Shown here: positions 51,346-52,499 of the stretch, one piece after another
Layout of the letters: each line of letters opens with the position of its first letter
How positions within the stretch are numbered: the stretch's first letter is position 1
Assembly (NCBI GenBank): GCA_013911065.1
Contig: JACERV010000034.1
Location: forward strand, 1-52,499
Source of the DNA: Ruminococcus sp.
Lineage (GTDB): Bacteria; Bacillota; Clostridia; Lachnospirales; Lachnospiraceae
Length of the DNA: 52,499 nucleotides
Reading direction: 5' to 3'
Made by a program: the position numbers and the translations under genes
The notes under the pieces: generated by a model
Told to the model about the DNA's origin: nothing
Databases searched by the model: none
The model's input: the letters and a program-made list of their open reading frames with translations, nothing else

Positions 51346-51375
51346 TTTTAAAATGAGTATAAAGAGGTGACTAAA

Positions 51376-51816
51376 ATGACAGGTGTAGAAATTGATTTTA
51401 TTGTAACGGATAGTCTTGCGGCGCTGGATTTGTATGAACGTATTTTTGAGGTGGAACGAATAGAAGTTACCAGTTTTCCAAAAGGACAAAATGAAGCTGT
51501 ATTCAGCATCTATGGAGCACGTTTCCATATGTTGGATGAAACCGCTGAATTCGGGCTGGTAGCTCCGCAGCCGGATGCGTCTCAATCATTCTGGTTCAAT
51601 ATATTGGTTCCCGATATTAAACAAGTGTATGATGCAGCTTTGGGGGCAGGCTGTACTGAAATACAGCCTGTTACAGAAATGGAAAGTTACGGAGCCAGCA
51701 ATGCTATATTCAAAGATTCATTTGGTTATGTGTGGATGCTTCACCAAATCCACAGGGAAGTCAGCTTTGAAGAACGAGTGCAGATGTGGGAAGACAGGCA
51801 GGAGGGAAAAGAGTAA
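51376..51816 (+). CDS. VOC family protein
   Basis: A 146-aa vicinal-oxygen-chelate protein of the PhnB-like/bleomycin-resistance type: VEIDFIVTDSLAALDLYERIFEVE at the N-terminus, FWFNILVPDIKQVYDAALGAG in the second half and FKDSFGYVWMLHQIHREVSF near the end. Function is unknown. AAAGAGG lies 8 nt before ATG 51376; a GTG at 51367 is in frame but overlaps that site. A bidirectional terminator follows. Confidence 0.85.
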   Translation: MTGVEIDFIVTDSLAALDLYERIFEVERIEVTSFPKGQNEAVFSIYGARFHMLDETAEFGLVAPQPDASQSFWFNILVPDIKQVYDAALGAGCTEIQPVTEMESYGASNAIFKDSFGYVWMLHQIHREVSFEERVQMWEDRQEGKE

Positions 51817-51865
51817 AGTTTCGTGAGAACACAGAAAAATATTTATGATATATCTATTCCGTATT

Positions 51866-51918
51866 TAAAATACCCACAGCATAAAAGGAATCACCCTTTT
51901 TACACTGTGGGTATTTTA
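51866..51918. terminator. Bidirectional terminator between VOC and HAD genes
   Basis: TAAAATACCCACAG pairs with CTGTGGGTATTTTA, a perfect outer stem of 13-14 bp with an A/T-rich inner loop that can pair further (AAAAGG with CCTTTT-like). A/T flanks on both sides supply T-runs for each strand, fitting two convergent genes. Confidence 0.8.
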
Positions 51919-51920
51919 AG

Positions 51921-52370
51921 CTATGAATAAAAGTCTCTTTTTATAAACTGTGCAACACTATCCTCGTTATTGCTGCCAATAATTCTTGTGGCAAGAGATT
52001 TTACGTCAGAAATACCATTGGCAGTTACATAGGACCGGTCAGCCTGGGTGAGCATTTCTATGTCATTTGTATTGTCACCAAAAGCTACGATTTCATCAAC
52101 ATCCAGAGAATTTTTTAGTTTCTGAATAGCTGAAGCTTTTGAAACGGAACATTCAGCAAATTCTATAAAATAATTATTACTATAAACATCATGACTCATT
52201 GTTCCCTTAATATCAGAAAGTGTGCTTTCGATTTGTCTTACGGATTGAATTTTTTCATAGGAGCCATAAGCCACGAAGAAAATGGGAGTGAATTCATCCT
52301 TTTGTGATAGAAGCTGTTCTGAAGTCATGGCTATGGAAGGGTACAGTAACTTGCGTTTTTCCAAATACAT
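51921..52370 (-). pseudogene. HAD-IIB (Cof-type) phosphatase, N-terminally truncated
   Basis: The 149-aa frame covers only the cap and C-terminal core of a Cof-type HAD phosphatase: SVSKASAIQKL with the motif III Lys, then IVAFGDNTNDIEML, the motif IV acidic pair, and the usual SNNEDSVAQFI end. The N-terminal core with the nucleophile motif DxDGT (about 120 residues) is missing. Homologous-looking sequence continues for about eight codons upstream of the ATG (52371-52394 region), then a stop codon appears, so the gene seems cut off. It would lack the catalytic Asp and be inactive. A frameshift rather than a deletion is possible but no DxDGT frame is seen before the window ends. Confidence 0.7.
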
Positions 52371-52382
52371 ATAATCACGTAT

Positions 52383-52415
52383 AATCCAATTATCTTAGAT
52401 GGTAATTGGATTTTT
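52383..52415 (+). other. Palindrome at the breakpoint of the HAD gene
   Basis: AATCCAATTA (52383-52392) pairs perfectly with TAATTGGATT (52403-52412) around a 10-nt loop, followed by TTT on the plus strand. It lies where similarity to HAD phosphatases stops on the minus strand. It may be the end of an inserted or deleted element or a terminator for a neighbouring plus-strand gene. The remaining bases to 52499 contain short frames without a clear gene. Confidence 0.5.
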
Positions 52416-52499
52416 CCTTTCTCCCAGATTCTCTGGGCATTTTAATCCATCTCTGATATATTTTGAAAAGGCACTGTGGATCTGTACCTATATAATTAC

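Noticed and set aside
1-52499. CRISPR arrays, prophage or integrative element backbone
   Set aside because: No regularly spaced short repeats, cas genes, integrase, phage structural or conjugation genes were seen; only a decayed Rpn-type gene and small dispersed repeats.

Overview
The window looks like chromosomal DNA of a gut-type Clostridia, most likely family Lachnospiraceae. Signs are moderate-to-low GC, strong AGGAGG ribosome binding sites, a DUF4317 protein, a YesM/YesN-type two-component system beside a GH78 rhamnosidase, pyruvate formate-lyase as a fermentation enzyme, and a PD-(D/E)XK (Rpn-like) transposase remnant. No gene alone fixes the genus.

Layout. Bases 1-177 are the 3' tail of a 23S rRNA gene and its terminator, with no 5S gene after it. 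Bases 300-9100 hold short units of one or two genes: a lipoprotein, two small proteins (54 and 48 aa) not previously called as long ORFs, a GNAT acetyltransferase, TspO, a PhnB-like VOC protein, an MMPL exporter with a divergent TetR regulator, tRNA-Trp, TrmO, an SseB-domain protein and tRNA-Ser(CGA). Bases 9180-11660 carry a seven-helix membrane protein behind a consensus promoter, then a catalase. Bases 11700-14990 hold a PucG-like aminotransferase and a PucR-family regulator. Bases 15076-24222 form a carbohydrate locus: intracellular alpha-L-rhamnosidase, ABC substrate-binding lipoprotein, two permeases, sensor kinase and AraC-type response regulator. The transporter ATPase is not encoded here.

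Bases 24375-27871 hold a YcxB-like membrane protein and an unusual 894-aa protein: a TetM/EF-G-like translational GTPase fused to a C-terminal YacP/Rae1-type NYN endoribonuclease domain. Bases 27946-31631 are a three-subunit molybdenum hydroxylase (xanthine dehydrogenase family) with a promoter and a terminator-like hairpin in its leader. Then come a convergent GNAT gene, an L,D-transpeptidase, pyruvate formate-lyase and its activase, and a VOC protein. Bases 37761-42052 look like one operon: MarR regulator, MFS transporter, FAD/Rieske oxidoreductase and a tocopherol-cyclase-like protein. Next are an ABC-F ATPase behind a highly structured leader, a double-HD (HD-GYP) phosphohydrolase, a MATE exporter behind a likely attenuator, DUF4317, an amidohydrolase, a PatB-type C-S lyase, a decayed Rpn-type nuclease gene, another VOC protein and a HAD phosphatase lacking its N-terminus at the right edge.

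The most promising undescribed items are the GTPase-NYN fusion (a possible single-chain stalled-ribosome/mRNA-cleavage factor), the FAD/Rieske plus tocopherol-cyclase-like operon, and the leader RNAs before the ABC-F, MATE and molybdenum hydroxylase genes. All functions are inferred from sequence by eye; no database search was run.
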